Origin: Hydractinia symbiolongicarpus | Lineage: Eukaryota > Cnidaria > Hydrozoa > Anthoathecata > Hydractiniidae | Direction of reading: 5' to 3' | Length of the DNA: 64,000 nt | Assembly: GCF_029227915.1 (NCBI RefSeq) | Contig: NC_079879.1 | Location: forward strand, 11,906,001 to 11,970,000 | Shown: positions 12,890 through 24,199 of the stretch, piece after piece | Numbering within the stretch: position 1 is the first letter of the stretch | Layout of the letters: each line of letters begins with the position of its first letter | Program-made: the position numbers and the translations under genes | The notes under the pieces: generated by a model | The model's database searches: none | Told to the model about the DNA's origin: nothing | The model's input: only the letters and a program-made list of their open reading frames with translations

Positions 12890-13631
12890 AATGATACTCA
12901 TGCTTCCCAGTATTGACAAGGCCTTTAATCTTCTCAACATGATCTTAACTTTCGGAGTCTAGTTCCAAATGTACGTATGAAGTGGTTCCTCGGGATTCTG
13001 CGTGACACCTCACATGGTGAAAAAAATTCATTCTTTTAGCTAAATGTTCCCGCCCCCCAACGAATCAAAAAAAATTTCGAAATTGACGACTACCGTAGAG
13101 ATGATACATACCATAAAGTCAGGGACCTAGCAATAGTGTGAGTTTTTTATCTGTAACCTGTTCAACATTGCGTACAGAGGCCATAATGTGCGTGTTTTTA
13201 TTGCTTATGGTGTTGATTCATTAGCTCGTGCTTCGCATGTGCTAGAATTACTGTCAAAAGAACGCTTAGCATGCCAAAATACCTCAGCACACGTTATTAA
13301 CTTTCCCGATTTGAAATTTCAAAATGTTCACAAGTTGTTTAAAACTTTATTCCTACTTTACCAGTTTTGAACTTTGAAGGAGAAATTCAGTGCAACGCTA
13401 AAAGAAGCAGAAATCTTTGACCATCCTTGAGACTGCTGTAGAAGCAAGGTAAAACTTGTAAGCAGTAACCTTCTCTAGGAACACGGGTATTCTTAGGAAA
13501 GACGTACTTTTAAAGATCTGCCCTGTGTGAGGAATGCCCAATCCAAGATTTCCGATGGAAAACTGCAACGGGTGTTTGGCTTGACTGAGAAAACTGAGTC
13601 TACGATGTCCGCGCAGTCCCGACGCATTCAT
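12890..13631 (+). repeat. U16: A unit, 742 bp
   Basis: Counterpart of U13; has GTGTTTGGCTTGACTG where U13 has GTGTTTGTCTTGACTG. Confidence 0.95.
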
Positions 13632-14691
13632 AATGATACTCAGTGCTTCCCAGTATTGACAAGGCCTTTAATCTTCTCAACATGATCTTAACTTTCGGAG
13701 TCGAGTTCCAAATGTACGTATGGAGTGGTTGCTCGGGATTCTGCGTGACACCTCACATGGTGAAAAAAATGCATTCTTTTAGCTAAATCTTCCCAACACC
13801 CAACGAATCGAAAAATTTCGAAATTGACGAATACCGTAGAGATGATACATACCTTAAACTCAGGGACCTAGAAATAGTGTGAGTTTTTTTTTCTGTAAAC
13901 TGTTCAACATTGAGTACAGAGGCCATAATGCGCGTGTTTTTATTGCTTATGGTGTTTATTCATTTGCTCGTGCTGCGCATGTGCGAGAATTAGTGAAACC
14001 GTGATGACACAGATAAACTGGGAAAGCGCTCAGAAATTAAAACTGGAATGGCCGTGGTTACAAAATCGCTTCAGTGTAATCAAAATAAAAGTAGGACTGT
14101 TCGGATTCTATCTACTTTGAGGAGACATCTCGGGTGAAAAAAAGATGATCATCAAACAAACAATCCGTAAAAAGATACTGGAGTTACTTCTTGCTGCTCG
14201 ACAATGATGACTATACAGAGATTTTTAGGTAACAAATCCGTTAATTCAACAATTCTATCAATGCACTCTTGCCTGCATAGCTTGTTAGTATTTGCTTAAG
14301 ATTGCACCTAAATTATCAGCAAGCGCGAACTTAGTACGACGAAGATGACTGTACTACAAGGCTTTTACTCATAAGAACGCTCAACCTACCAAGATAGTTC
14401 AGCAAACGTTCTTGACTTTCCCGATTTGAATTTCCTAAATTTTCTTAAATTGTTTTCAACTTTCTCCTTTTTTTGCAAATTCTGAACTTTAGAGGAGAAT
14501 TTCAGTGCAACGATGAAAGAAGCTGTAACCTTCTCTGAAAACACGGGTATGCTTAGGGAAGACGTACTTTTCAAAACCTGGCCTGTCAAACGTTTGCGCA
14601 ATGCAAGTTTTCCAATGAAAAACTGCAACAGTTGCTTGTGCTGACCGAGAAAACTGAGTGTACGATGGCCCTGCAGTCCCGCTGCGATCAT
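13632..14691 (+). repeat. U17: B unit, 1060 bp
   Basis: Head is of the U08/U10 lineage (CCCAACACCC) without their 42-bp deletion; from GAAACCGTGATGAC it is the first B of the 1672-bp array. Confidence 0.95.
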
Positions 14692-15302
14692 AATGATACT
14701 CATGCTTCCCAGTATTGACAAGGCCTTTAATCTTCTCAACATGATCTTAACTTTCGGAGTCTAGTTCCAAATGTACGTATGGAGTGGTTCCTCGGGATTC
14801 TGCGTGACACCTCACATGGTGAAAAAAATTCATTCTTTTAGCTAAATGTTCCCGCCCCCCAACGAATCAAAAAAAATTTTGAAATTGACAACTACCGTAG
14901 AGATGATACATACCATAAAGTCAGGGACCTAGCAATAGTGTGAGTTTTTTTATCTGTAACCTGTTCAACATTGCGTACAGAGGCCATAATGTGCGTGTTT
15001 TTATTGCTTATGGTGTTGATTCATTTGCTCGTGCTGTTGAATTTTCAAAATGTTCTTAAATTGTTTTTAACTTTCTCCTTTTTTTCCAAATTGTGAACTT
15101 TAGAGGAGAATTTCAGTGCAACGATGAAAGAAGCTGTGACCTTCTCTGAAAACACGGGTATGCTTAGGGAGGACGTACTTTTCAAAACCTGGCCTGTCAA
15201 ACGTTTGCGCAATGCAAGTTTTCCGATGAAAAACTGCAACGGGAGCTTGTCTGGACCGAGAAAACTGAGTGTACGATGTCCCTGCAGTCCCGCTGCGATC
15301 AT
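14692..15302 (+). repeat. U18: C unit, 611 bp
   Basis: Head to 15036 (CTCGTGCTG) joined directly to B tail TTGAATTTTC at 15037. Missing: the last 20 bp of the head, the whole B-only segment and 57 bp of tail (451 bp in total). Confidence 0.95.
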
Positions 15303-16363
15303 AATGATACTCAGTGCTTCCCAGTATTGACAAGGCCTTTAATCTTCTCAACATGATCTTAACTTTCAGAGTCGAGTTTCAAATGTACGTACGGAGTGGT
15401 TCCTCGAGATTCTGCGTGACACCTCACATGGTGAAAAAAAATCATTCTTTTAGCTCAATGTTCCCGACTCCCAACCTAATCGAAAAATTTCGAAATTGAA
15501 AAATACCGTAGAGATGATGCTTACCTTAAACTCAGGGACCTCGAAATAGTGTGAGTTTCCTTATCTGTAACCTGTTCAACATTGCGCATAGAGGCCATAA
15601 TGCGCGTGTTTTTATTGCTTATGGTGTTTATTCATTTGCTCGCGCTGCGCATGTGCGAGAATTACTGAAACCGTGATGACACAGATAAACTGGGAAAGCG
15701 CTCAGAAATTAAAACTGGAATGGCCGTGGTTACAAAATCGCTTCAGTGTAATCAAAATAAAAGTAGGACTGTTCGGATTCTATCTACTTTGAGGAGACAT
15801 CTCGGGTGAAAAAAAGATGATCATCAAACAAACAATCCGTAAAAAGATACTGGAGTTACTTCTTGCTGCTCGACAATGATGACTATACAGAGATTTTTAG
15901 GCAACAAATCCGTTAATTCAACAATTCTATCAATGCACTCTTGCCTGCATAGCTTGTTAGTATTTGCTTAAGATTGCACCTAAATTATCAGCAAGCGCGA
16001 ACTTAGTACGACGAAGATGACTGTACTACAAGGCTTTTACTCATAAGAACGCTCAACCTACCAAGATAGTTCAGCAAACGTTCTTGACTTTCCCGATTTG
16101 AATTTCCTAAATTTTCTTAAATTGTTTTCAACTTTCTCCTTTTTTTGCAAATTCTGAACTTTAGAGGAGAATTTCAGTGCAACGATGAAAGAAGCTGTAA
16201 CCTTCTCTGAAAACACGGGTATGCTTAGGGAAGACGTACTTTTCAAAACCTGGCCTGTCAAACGTTTGCGCAATGCAAGTTTTCCAATGAAAAACTGCAA
16301 CAGTTGCTTGTGCTGACCGAGAAAACTGAGTGTACGATGGCCCTGCAGTCCCGCTGCGATCAT
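15303..16363 (+). repeat. U19: B unit, 1061 bp
   Basis: Head phase 1 of the alternating pair (GATGCTTACC, CTCGCGCTG). Confidence 0.95.
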
Positions 16364-16974
16364 AATGATACTCATGCTTCCCAGTATTGACAAGGCCTTT
16401 AATCTTCTCAACATGATCTTAACTTTCGGAGTCTAGTTCCAAATGTACGTATGGAGTGGTTCCTCAGGATTCTGCGTGACACCTCACATGGTGAAAAAAA
16501 TTCATTCTTTTAGCTAAATGTTCCCGCCCCCCAACGAATCAAAAAAAATTTTGAAATTGACAACTACCGTAGAGATGATACATACCATAAAGTCAGGGAC
16601 CTAGCAATAGTGTGAGTTTTTTTATCTGTAACCTGTTCAACATTGCGTACAGAGGCCATAATGTGCGTGTTTTTATTGCTTATGGTGTTGATTCATTTGC
16701 TCGTGCTGTTGAATTTTCAAAATGTTCTTAAATTGTTTTTAACTTTCTCCTTTTTTTCCAAATTGTGAACTTTAGAGGAGAATTTCAGTGCAACGATGAA
16801 AGAAGCTGTGACCTTCTCTGAAAACACGGGTATGCTTAGGGAGGACGTACTTTTCAAAACCTGGCCTGTCAAACGTTTGCGCAATGCAAGTTTTCCGATG
16901 AAAAACTGCAACGGGAGCTTGTCTGGACCGAGAAAACTGAGTGTACGATGTCCCTGCAGTCCCGCTGCGATCAT
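16364..16974 (+). repeat. U20: C unit, 611 bp
   Basis: Same junction as U18, at 16708/16709. Has TTCCTCAGGATTC where the other C copies have TTCCTCGGGATTC. Confidence 0.95.
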
Positions 16975-18035
16975 AATGATACTCAGTGCTTCCCAGTATT
17001 GACAAGGCCTTTAATCTTCTCAACATGATCTTAACTTTCAGAGTCGAGTTTCAAATGTACGTACGGAGTGGTTCCTCGAGATTCTGCGTGACACCTCACA
17101 TGGTGAAAAAAAATCATTCTTTTAGCTCAATGTTCCCGACTCCCAACCTAATCGAAAAATTTCGAAATTGAAAAATACCGTAGAGATGATGCATACCTTA
17201 AACTCAGGGACCTCGAAATAGTGTGAGTTTCCTTATCTGTAACCTGTTCAACATTGCGCATAGAGGCCATAATGTGCTTGTTTTTATTGCTTATGGTGTT
17301 GATTCATTTGCTCGTGCTGCGCATGTGCGAGAATTACTGAAACCGTGATGACACAGATAAACTGGGAAAGCGCTCAGAAATTAAAACTGGAATGGCCGTG
17401 GTTACAAAATCGCTTCAGTGTAATCAAAATAAAAGTAGGACTGTTCGGATTCTATCTACTTTGAGGAGACATCTCGGGTGAAAAAAAGATGATCATCAAA
17501 CAAACAATCCGTAAAAAGATACTGGAGTTACTTCTTGCTGCTCGACAATGATGACTATACAGAGATTTTTAGGCAACAAATCCGTTAATTCAACAATTCT
17601 ATCAATGCACTCTTGCCTGCATAGCTTGTTAGTATTTGCTTAAGATTGCACCTAAATTATCAGCAAGCGCGAACTTAGTACGACGAAGATGACTGTACTA
17701 CAAGGCTTTTACTCATAAGAACGCTCAACCTACCAAGATAGTTCAGCAAACGTTCTTGACTTTCCCGATTTGAATTTCCTAAATTTTCTTAAATTGTTTT
17801 CAACTTTCTCCTTTTTTTGCAAATTCTGAACTTTAGAGGAGAATTTCAGTGCAACGATGAAAGAAGCTGTAACCTTCTCTGAAAACACGGGTATGCTTAG
17901 GGAAGACGTACTTTTCAAAACCTGGCCTGTCAAACGTTTGCGCAATGCAAGTTTTCCAATGAAAAACTGCAACAGTTGCTTGTGCTGACCGAGAAAACTG
18001 AGTGTACGATGGCCCTGCAGTCCCGCTGCGATCAT
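16975..18035 (+). repeat. U21: B unit, 1061 bp
   Basis: Head phase 2 of the alternating pair (GATGCATACC, AATGTGCTTG). Confidence 0.95.
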
Positions 18036-18646
18036 AATGATACTCATGCTTCCCAGTATTGACAAGGCCTTTAATCTTCTCAACATGATCTTAACTTTCG
18101 GAGTCTAGTTCCAAATGTACGTATGGAGTGGTTCCTCGGGATTCTGCGTGACACCTCACATGGTGAAAAAAATTCATTCTTTTAGCTAAATGTTCCCGCC
18201 CCCCAACGAATCAAAAAAAATTTTGAAATTGACAACTACCGTAGAGATGATACATACCATAAAGTCAGGGACCTAGCAATAGTGTGAGTTTTTTTATCTG
18301 TAACCTGTTCAACATTGCGTACAGAGGCCATAATGTGCGTGTTTTTATTGCTTATGGTGTTGATTCATTTGCTCGTGCTGTTGAATTTTCAAAATGTTCT
18401 TAAATTGTTTTTAACTTTCTCCTTTTTTTCCAAATTGTGAACTTTAGAGGAGAATTTCAGTGCAACGATGAAAGAAGCTGTGACCTTCTCTGAAAACACG
18501 GGTATGCTTAGGGAGGACGTACTTTTCAAAACCTGGCCTGTCAAACGTTTGCGCAATGCAAGTTTTCCGATGAAAAACTGCAACGGGAGCTTGTCTGGAC
18601 CGAGAAAACTGAGTGTACGATGTCCCTGCAGTCCCGCTGCGATCAT
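18036..18646 (+). repeat. U22: C unit, 611 bp
   Basis: Junction at 18380/18381, same as U18. Confidence 0.95.
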
Positions 18647-19707
18647 AATGATACTCAGTGCTTCCCAGTATTGACAAGGCCTTTAATCTTCTCAACATGA
18701 TCTTAACTTTCAGAGTCGAGTTTCAAATGTACGTACGGAGTGGTTCCTCGAGATTCTGCGTGACACCTCACATGGTGAAAAAAAATCATTCTTTTAGCTC
18801 AATGTTCCCGACTCCCAACCTAATCGAAAAATTTCGAAATTGAAAAATACCGTAGAGATGATGCTTACCTTAAACTCAGGGACCTCGAAATAGTGTGAGT
18901 TTCCTTATCTGTAACCTGTTCAACATTGCGCATAGAGGCCATAATGCGCGTGTTTTTATTGCTTATGGTGTTTATTCATTTGCTCGCGCTGCGCATGTGC
19001 GAGAATTACTGAAACCGTGATGACACAGATAAACTGGGAAAGCGCTCAGAAATTAAAACTGGAATGGCCGTGGTTACAAAATCGCTTCAGTGTAATCAAA
19101 ATAAAAGTAGGACTGTTCGGATTCTATCTACTTTGAGGAGACATCTCGGGTGAAAAAAAGATGATCATCAAACAAACAATCCGTAAAAAGATACTGGAGT
19201 TACTTCTTGCTGCTCGACAATGATGACTATACAGAGATTTTTAGGCAACAAATCCGTTAATTCAACAATTCTATCAATGCACTCTTGCCTGCATAGCTTG
19301 TTAGTATTTGCTTAAGATTGCACCTAAATTATCAGCAAGCGCGAACTTAGTACGACGAAGATGACTGTACTACAAGGCTTTTACTCATAAGAACGCTCAA
19401 CCTACCAAGATAGTTCAGCAAACGTTCTTGACTTTCCCGATTTGAATTTCCTAAATTTTCTTAAATTGTTTTCAACTTTCTCCTTTTTTTGCAAATTCTG
19501 AACTTTAGAGGAGAATTTCAGTGCAACGATGAAAGAAGCTGTAACCTTCTCTGAAAACACGGGTATGCTTAGGGAAGACGTACTTTTCAAAACCTGGCCT
19601 GTCAAACGTTTGCGCAATGCAAGTTTTCCAATGAAAAACTGCAACAGTTGCTTGTGCTGACCGAGAAAACTGAGTGTACGATGGCCCTGCAGTCCCGCTG
19701 CGATCAT
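18647..19707 (+). repeat. U23: B unit, 1061 bp
   Basis: Head phase 1, matching U19 rather than U21. Confidence 0.95.
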
Positions 19708-20318
19708 AATGATACTCATGCTTCCCAGTATTGACAAGGCCTTTAATCTTCTCAACATGATCTTAACTTTTGGAGTCTAGTTCCAAATGTACGTATGGAG
19801 TGGTTCCTCGGGATTCTGCGTGACACCTCACATGGTGAAAAAAATTCATTCTTTTAGCTAAATGTTCCCGCCCCCCAACGAATCAAAAAAAATTTTGAAA
19901 TTGACAACTACCGTAGAGATGATACATACCATAAAGTCAGGGACCTAGCAATAGTGTGAGTTTTTTTATCTGTAACCTGTTCAACATTGCGTACAGAGGC
20001 CATAATGTGCGTGTTTTTATTGCTTATGGTGTTGATTCATTTGCTCGTGCTGTTGAATTTTCAAAATGTTCTTAAATTGTTTTTAACTTTCTCCTTTTTT
20101 TCCAAATTGTGAACTTTAGAGGAGAATTTCAGTGCAACGATGAAAGAAGCTGTGACCTTCTCTGAAAACACGGGTATGCTTAGTGAGGACGTACTTTTCA
20201 AAACCTGGCCTGTCAAACGTTTGCGCAATGCAAGTTTTCCGATGAAAAACTGCAACGGGAGCTTGTCTGGACCGAGAAAACTGAGTGTACGATGTCCCTG
20301 CAGTCCCGCTGCGATCAT
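19708..20318 (+). repeat. U24: C unit, 611 bp
   Basis: Junction at 20052/20053. Private changes: ACTTTTGGAGTC in the head and CTTAGTGAGGACG in the tail. Confidence 0.95.
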
Positions 20319-21333
20319 AATGATACTCAGTGCTTCCCAGTATTGACAAGGCCTTTAATCTTCTCAACATGATCTTAACTTTCAGAGTCGAGTTTCAAAT
20401 GTACGTACGGAGTGGTTCCTCGAGATTCTGCGTGACACCTCACATGGTGAAAAAAAATCATTCTTTTAGCTCAATGTTCCCGACTCCCAACCTAATCGAA
20501 AAATTTCGAAATTGAAAAATACCGTAGAGATGATGCATACCTTAAACTCAGGGACCTCGAAATAGTGTGAGTTTCCTTATCTATAACCTGTTCAACATTG
20601 CGCATAGAGGCCATAATGTGCTTGTTTTTATTGCTTATGGTGTTGATTCATTTGCTCGTGCTGCGCATGTGCGAGAATTACTGTCATAAGATCGCTTAGC
20701 ATGCCAAAATACCTTAGCACACGTTGTTAACTTTACCGATTTGAAATTTCAAGATGTTCACAAGTTGTTTGAAACTTTATTCCTATTTTGCCTGTTTTGA
20801 AATTTAAAGGAGGAATTCAGTGCAACGCTAAAAGAAGCAGAAATCTTTGACCATCCTTAAGACTGCTGCAGAAGCAAGGTAAAACTTGTAAGTAGTAACC
20901 TTCTCTAGGAACACGGGTATGCTTAGGAAAGACGTACTTTCTAAGACCTGCCCTGTGTAAGGAATGCCCAATCCAAGATTTCCGATGGAAAACTGCAACG
21001 TGTGTTTGTCTGGACTGAGAAAACTGAGTCTACGATGCTTATGGTGTTGATTCATTTGCTCGTGCTGTTGAATTTTCAAAATGTTCTTAAATTGTTTTTA
21101 ACTTTCTCCTTTTTTTCCAAATTGTGAACTTTAGAGGAGAATTTCAGTGCAACGATGAAAGAAGCTGTGACCTTCTTTGAAAACACGGGTATGCTTAGGG
21201 AGGACGTACTTTTCAAAACCTGGCCTGTCAAACGTTTGCGCAATGCAGGATTTCCGATGAAAAACTGCAACGGGAGCTTCTCTGGACCGAGAAAATTGAG
21301 TGTACGATGTCCCTGCAGTCCCGCTGCGATCAT
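20319..21333 (+). repeat. U25: A/C fusion unit, 1015 bp
   Basis: A unit to 21037 (CTGAGTCTACGATG), then a C unit from 21038 (CTTATGGTGTTGATTC). The joint removes the last 24 bp of the A tail and the first 315 bp of the following head. The second junction (21067/21068) is the usual C deletion. Confidence 0.95.
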
Positions 21334-22394
21334 AATGATACTCAGTGCTTCCCAGTATTGCCAAGGCCTTTAATCATCTCAACATGATCTTAACTTTCAG
21401 AGTACAGTTCCAAATGTACGTATGGAGTGGTTCCTCGGGATTCTGTGTGACACCTCAAATGCTGAAAAAAACTCATTCTTTTTGCTAAATGTTCCCGACC
21501 CCCAACCGAATCAAAAAATTTCGAAATTGACGAATGCCGTAGAGATGATACATACCTTACACTCAGGGACCTAGAAATAGTGTGAGTTTTTATATCTGTA
21601 ACCTGTTCAACATTGCGTACAGAGGCCATAATGCGCGTGTTTTTATTGCTTATGGTGTTTATTCATTTGATCGTGCTGCGCATGTGCGAGAATTAGTGAA
21701 CACATCGATGACACAGATAAACTGTGGAAGCGCTTAGAAATTAAAACTGGAATGACCGTGGTTACAAAATCGCTTCAGTGTAATCAAAATAAAAGTAGGA
21801 CTGTTCGGATTCTATCTACCTTGAGGAGACATCTCGGGCGAAAAAAAGATGATCATCAATCAAACAATCCGTAAAGAGATACTGGAGTTACTTCTTGCTG
21901 CTCGACAATGATGACTATACAGAGATTTTTAGGCAACAAATCCGTTATTTCAACAAATCTCTCAATGCACTCTTGTCTGCATAGCTTGTTAGTATTTGCT
22001 TAAGATTGCACCTTAATTATCAGGAAGCGCAAACTTAGTAGGACAAAGATGACTGTACTACAAGGCTTTTACTCATAAGAACGCTCAACATACCAAGATA
22101 CCTCAGCAAACGTTCTTGACTTTCCCGATTTGAATTTTCAAAATGTTCTCAAATTGTTTCTAACTTTCTCCTTATTTTCAAATTTTGAACTTTAGAGGAG
22201 CACTTTAGTGCAACGATAAAAGAAGCTGTAACCTTCTCTGAAAACACGGGTATGCTTAGGGAAGACGTACTTTTCAAAACCTGGCCTGTCAAACGTTTGC
22301 GCAATGCAAGTTTTCCGATGAAAAACTGCAACGGGAGCTTGTCTGGACCGAGAAAACTGAGTGTACGATGTCCCTGCAGTCCCGCTGCGATCAT
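21334..22394 (+). repeat. U26: B unit, 1061 bp
   Basis: Head variants CAAATGCTGAAAAAAACTC and CTTACACTCAGG; tail start AGGAGCACTTTAGTGC. Confidence 0.95.
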
Positions 22395-22759
22395 AATGAT
22401 ACTCAGTGCTTCCCAGTATTGACAAGGCCTTTAATCTTCTCAACATGATCTTAACTTTCAGAGTCGAGTTTCAAATGTACGTACGGAGTGGTTCCTCGAG
22501 ATTCTGCGTGACACCTCACATGGTGAAAAAAAATCATTCTTTTAGCTCAATGTTCCCGACTCCCAACCTAATCGAAAAATTTCGAAATTGAAAAATACCG
22601 TAGAGATGATGCATACCTTAAACTCAGGGACCTCGAAATAGTGTGAGTTTCCTTATCTGTAACCTGTTCAACATTGCACATAGAGGCCATAATGTGCTTG
22701 TTTTTATTGCTTATGGTGTTGATTCATTTGCTCGTGCTGCGCATGTGCGAGAATTACTG
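22395..22759 (+). repeat. Reference copy of the shared head module (365 bp)
   Basis: This module starts every A, B and C unit and runs from AATGATACTCAG to GAGAATTACTG. It holds several short A/T tracts (a run of A after CATGGTG, a run of T after GTGTGAG, and GTGTTTTTATTG) and usually a 12-bp palindrome. Heads of A and B units are much more alike than their tails. It has no open reading frame spanning the module in most copies and no recognisable promoter. Confidence 0.9.
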
Positions 22760-23137
22760 TCATAGGAACGCTTAGCATGCCAAAATACCTCAGCACACGT
22801 TGTTAACTTTACGGATTTGAAATTTCAAGATGTTCACAAGTTGTTTGAAATTTTATTCCTATTTTGCCAGTTTTGAAATTTAAAGGAGGAATTCAGTGCA
22901 ACGCTAAAAGAAGCAGAAATCTTTGACCATCCTTAAGACTGCTGCAGAAGCAAGGTAAAACTTGTAAGTAGTAACCTTCTCTAGGAACACGGGTATGCTT
23001 AGGAAAGACGTACTTTCTAAGACCTGCCCTGTGTAAGGAATGCCCAATCCAAGATTTCCGATGGAAAACTGCAACGTGTGTTTGTCTGGACTGAGAAAAC
23101 TGAGTCTACGATGTCCGCACAGTTCCGACGCATTCAT
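22760..23137 (+). repeat. Reference copy of the A tail module (378 bp)
   Basis: Begins at TCATAAGAACG-like sequence directly after the head and runs to the CAT anchor. It aligns along its length with the B tail except for one 55-bp core. The minus strand is open for 77 codons here; this is treated as a by-product of the repeat (see rejected items). Confidence 0.9.
22914..22968 (+). repeat. A-specific 55-bp core inside the A tail (approximate limits)
   Basis: Between AAAAGAAG and TAACCTTCTCT, A units carry about 55 bp that B units lack; B reads AAAAGAAGCTGTAACC across the same point. AGAAGC occurs at the left edge and again inside the segment. The same stretch is the part found inverted at 3229-3295. 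Exact limits are ambiguous by a few bases because of that short direct repeat. Confidence 0.8.
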
Positions 23138-23502
23138 AATGATACTCAGTGCTTCCCAGTATTGACAAGGCCTTTAATCTTCTCAACATGATCTTTACTT
23201 TCGGAGTCGAGTTCCAAATGTACGTATGGAGTGGTTCCTCGGGATTCTGCGTGACACCTCACATGGTGAAAAAAAATCATTCTTCTAGCTCAATGTTCCC
23301 GACAATCAACCGAATCGAAAAATTTCGAAATTGACGAATACCGTAGAGATGATACATACCTTAAACTCAGGGACCTAGAAATAGTGTGAGTTTTTTTATC
23401 TGTAACCTGTTCAACATTGCGTACAGAGGCCATAATGCGCGTGTTTTTATTGCTTATGGTGTTTATTCATTTGCTCGTGCTGCGCATGTGCGAGAATTAC
23501 TG
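23138..23502 (+). repeat. Reference copy of a B-type head (365 bp)
   Basis: Same module as the A head, but with the variants usually linked to B units: AATGCGCGTG then GTGTTTATTC, where A-linked heads generally read AATGTGCGTG then GTGTTGATTC. The palindrome AATTTCGAAATT is at 23321-23332. Confidence 0.85.
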
Positions 23503-23876
23503 AACACCTCGATGACACAGATAAACTGGGGAAGCGCTCAGAAATTAAAACTGGAATGACCGTGGTTACAAAATCGCTTCAGTGTAATCAAAATAAAAGT
23601 AGGACTGTTCGCATTCTATCTACTTTGAGGAGACATCTCGGGTGAAGAAAAGATGATCATCAAACAAACAATCCGTAAAGAGATACTGGAGTTACTTCTT
23701 GCTGCTCGACAATGATGACTATACAGAGATTTTTAGGCAACAAATCCGTTAATTCAACAATTCATTCAATGCACTCTTAACTGCATAGCTTGTTAGTATT
23801 TGCTTAAGATCGCACCTAAATTATCAGCAAGGGCGAACTTAGTACGACGAAGATGACTGTACTACAAGGCTTTTAC
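23503..23876 (+). repeat. Reference copy of the B-only segment (374 bp)
   Basis: Present in B, absent from A and C. It begins AACACCTCGATGAC and ends GGCTTTTAC. TTACT lies at the left edge (GAATTACTG) and again at the right edge (TTTTACTCAT), which would fit a 5-bp target duplication of an inserted element or microhomology used for deletion in A. I see no terminal inverted repeats, poly-A end or coding region. It contains the 10-bp palindrome GATGATCATC and an AATAAA hexamer, neither with evident function. Confidence 0.88.
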
Positions 23877-24199
23877 TCATAAGAACGCTCAACATACCAA
23901 GATACTTCAGCAAACGTTCTTGATTTGATTGATTTGAATTTTCACAATGTTCTTAAATTGTTTTTAACTTTCTCCTTATTTTGCAAATTTTGAACTTTAG
24001 AGGAGAATTTCAGTGCAACGATAAAAGAAGCTGCAACCTTCTCTGAAAACACGGGTATGCTTAGTAAAGACGTACTTTTCAAAACCTGGCCTGTCAAACG
24101 CTTGCGCAATGCAAGTTTTCCCATGAAAAACTGCAACGGGGGTTTGTGTGGACCGAGAAAACTGAGTGTGCGATGTCCCTGTAGTCCCGCTGCGATCAT
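23877..24199 (+). repeat. Reference copy of the B tail module (323 bp)
   Basis: Homologous to the A tail but clearly diverged: about 25 differences in the last 150 aligned positions by eye, plus absence of the 55-bp core. It ends CTGCGATCAT where A ends GACGCATTCAT. This copy carries the variant TTGATTTGATTGATTTG near its start, shared with the units ending at 32298 and 47565. Confidence 0.88.

Larger units (their letters stand above)
11085..13631 (+). repeat. A-B-A higher-order block, copy 2 (2547 bp)
   Basis: U14+U15+U16, the downstream copy of 8538-11084. Similarity stops soon after 13631, where U17 has a different head. Confidence 0.95.
13985..20684 (+). repeat. B+C higher-order array: 1672 bp x 4, with 3344-bp super-period
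   Basis: From GAAACCGTGATGAC near 13995 a B-segment, B tail, C unit and head repeat every 1672 bp four times, ending where an A tail resumes at about 20685. Copies are nearly identical. Head variants alternate: GATGCTTACC with AATGCGCGTG and CTCGCGCTG near 15.5 and 18.9 kb, but GATGCATACC with AATGTGCTTG and CTCGTGCTG near 17.2 and 20.5 kb. The amplified unit is thus a 3344-bp dimer. The ends of the array are approximate. Confidence 0.93.
19011..22119 (+). repeat. Long block, copy 1 of the +9903 duplication
   Basis: From GAAACCGTGATGAC to CAAACGTTCTTGA, about 3.1 kb covering U23 (part), U24, U25 and U26 (part). It recurs at 28914-32022 with the same fusion and C junctions and only scattered substitutions. 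Confidence 0.9.
22395..23137 (+). repeat. U27: A unit (A2 subtype), 743 bp
   Basis: A2 markers: GTAAGTAGTAACC, ATTTAAAGGAGGAATTC, GCACAGTTCCGACG. Recurs as U42 and U44. Confidence 0.95.
23138..24199 (+). repeat. U28: B unit, 1062 bp
   Basis: Tail variants TTGATTTGATTGATTTG, GCTGCAACCTTC and GGGGGTTTGTGTGG, of the lineage also seen in U37, U55 and U72. Confidence 0.95.

Noticed and set aside
22904-23137. Recurring 77-codon minus-strand ORF in A units and 84/85-codon ORFs in B units as possible conserved small proteins
   Set aside because: They recur because the DNA repeats. Copies differ by many amino-acid changes and several are broken: one-base loss in U53, U66 and U68, a TAG-containing variant CAAACGTTAGCGC in U30, U47 and U61, and internal deletions. 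Two B frames overlap on the same strand, no ribosome-site or promoter logic is visible, and I recognise no domain. A dN/dS test over all copies would settle it.
23608-23614. AATAAA in the B-only segment as a polyadenylation signal
   Set aside because: A single common hexamer in AT-rich DNA without a transcript or downstream GU-rich context.
23503-23876. Complete transposable element in the B-only segment
   Set aside because: No terminal inverted repeats, long terminal repeats, poly-A end or coding region; only a 5-bp TTACT repeat at the edges, which microhomology explains equally well.
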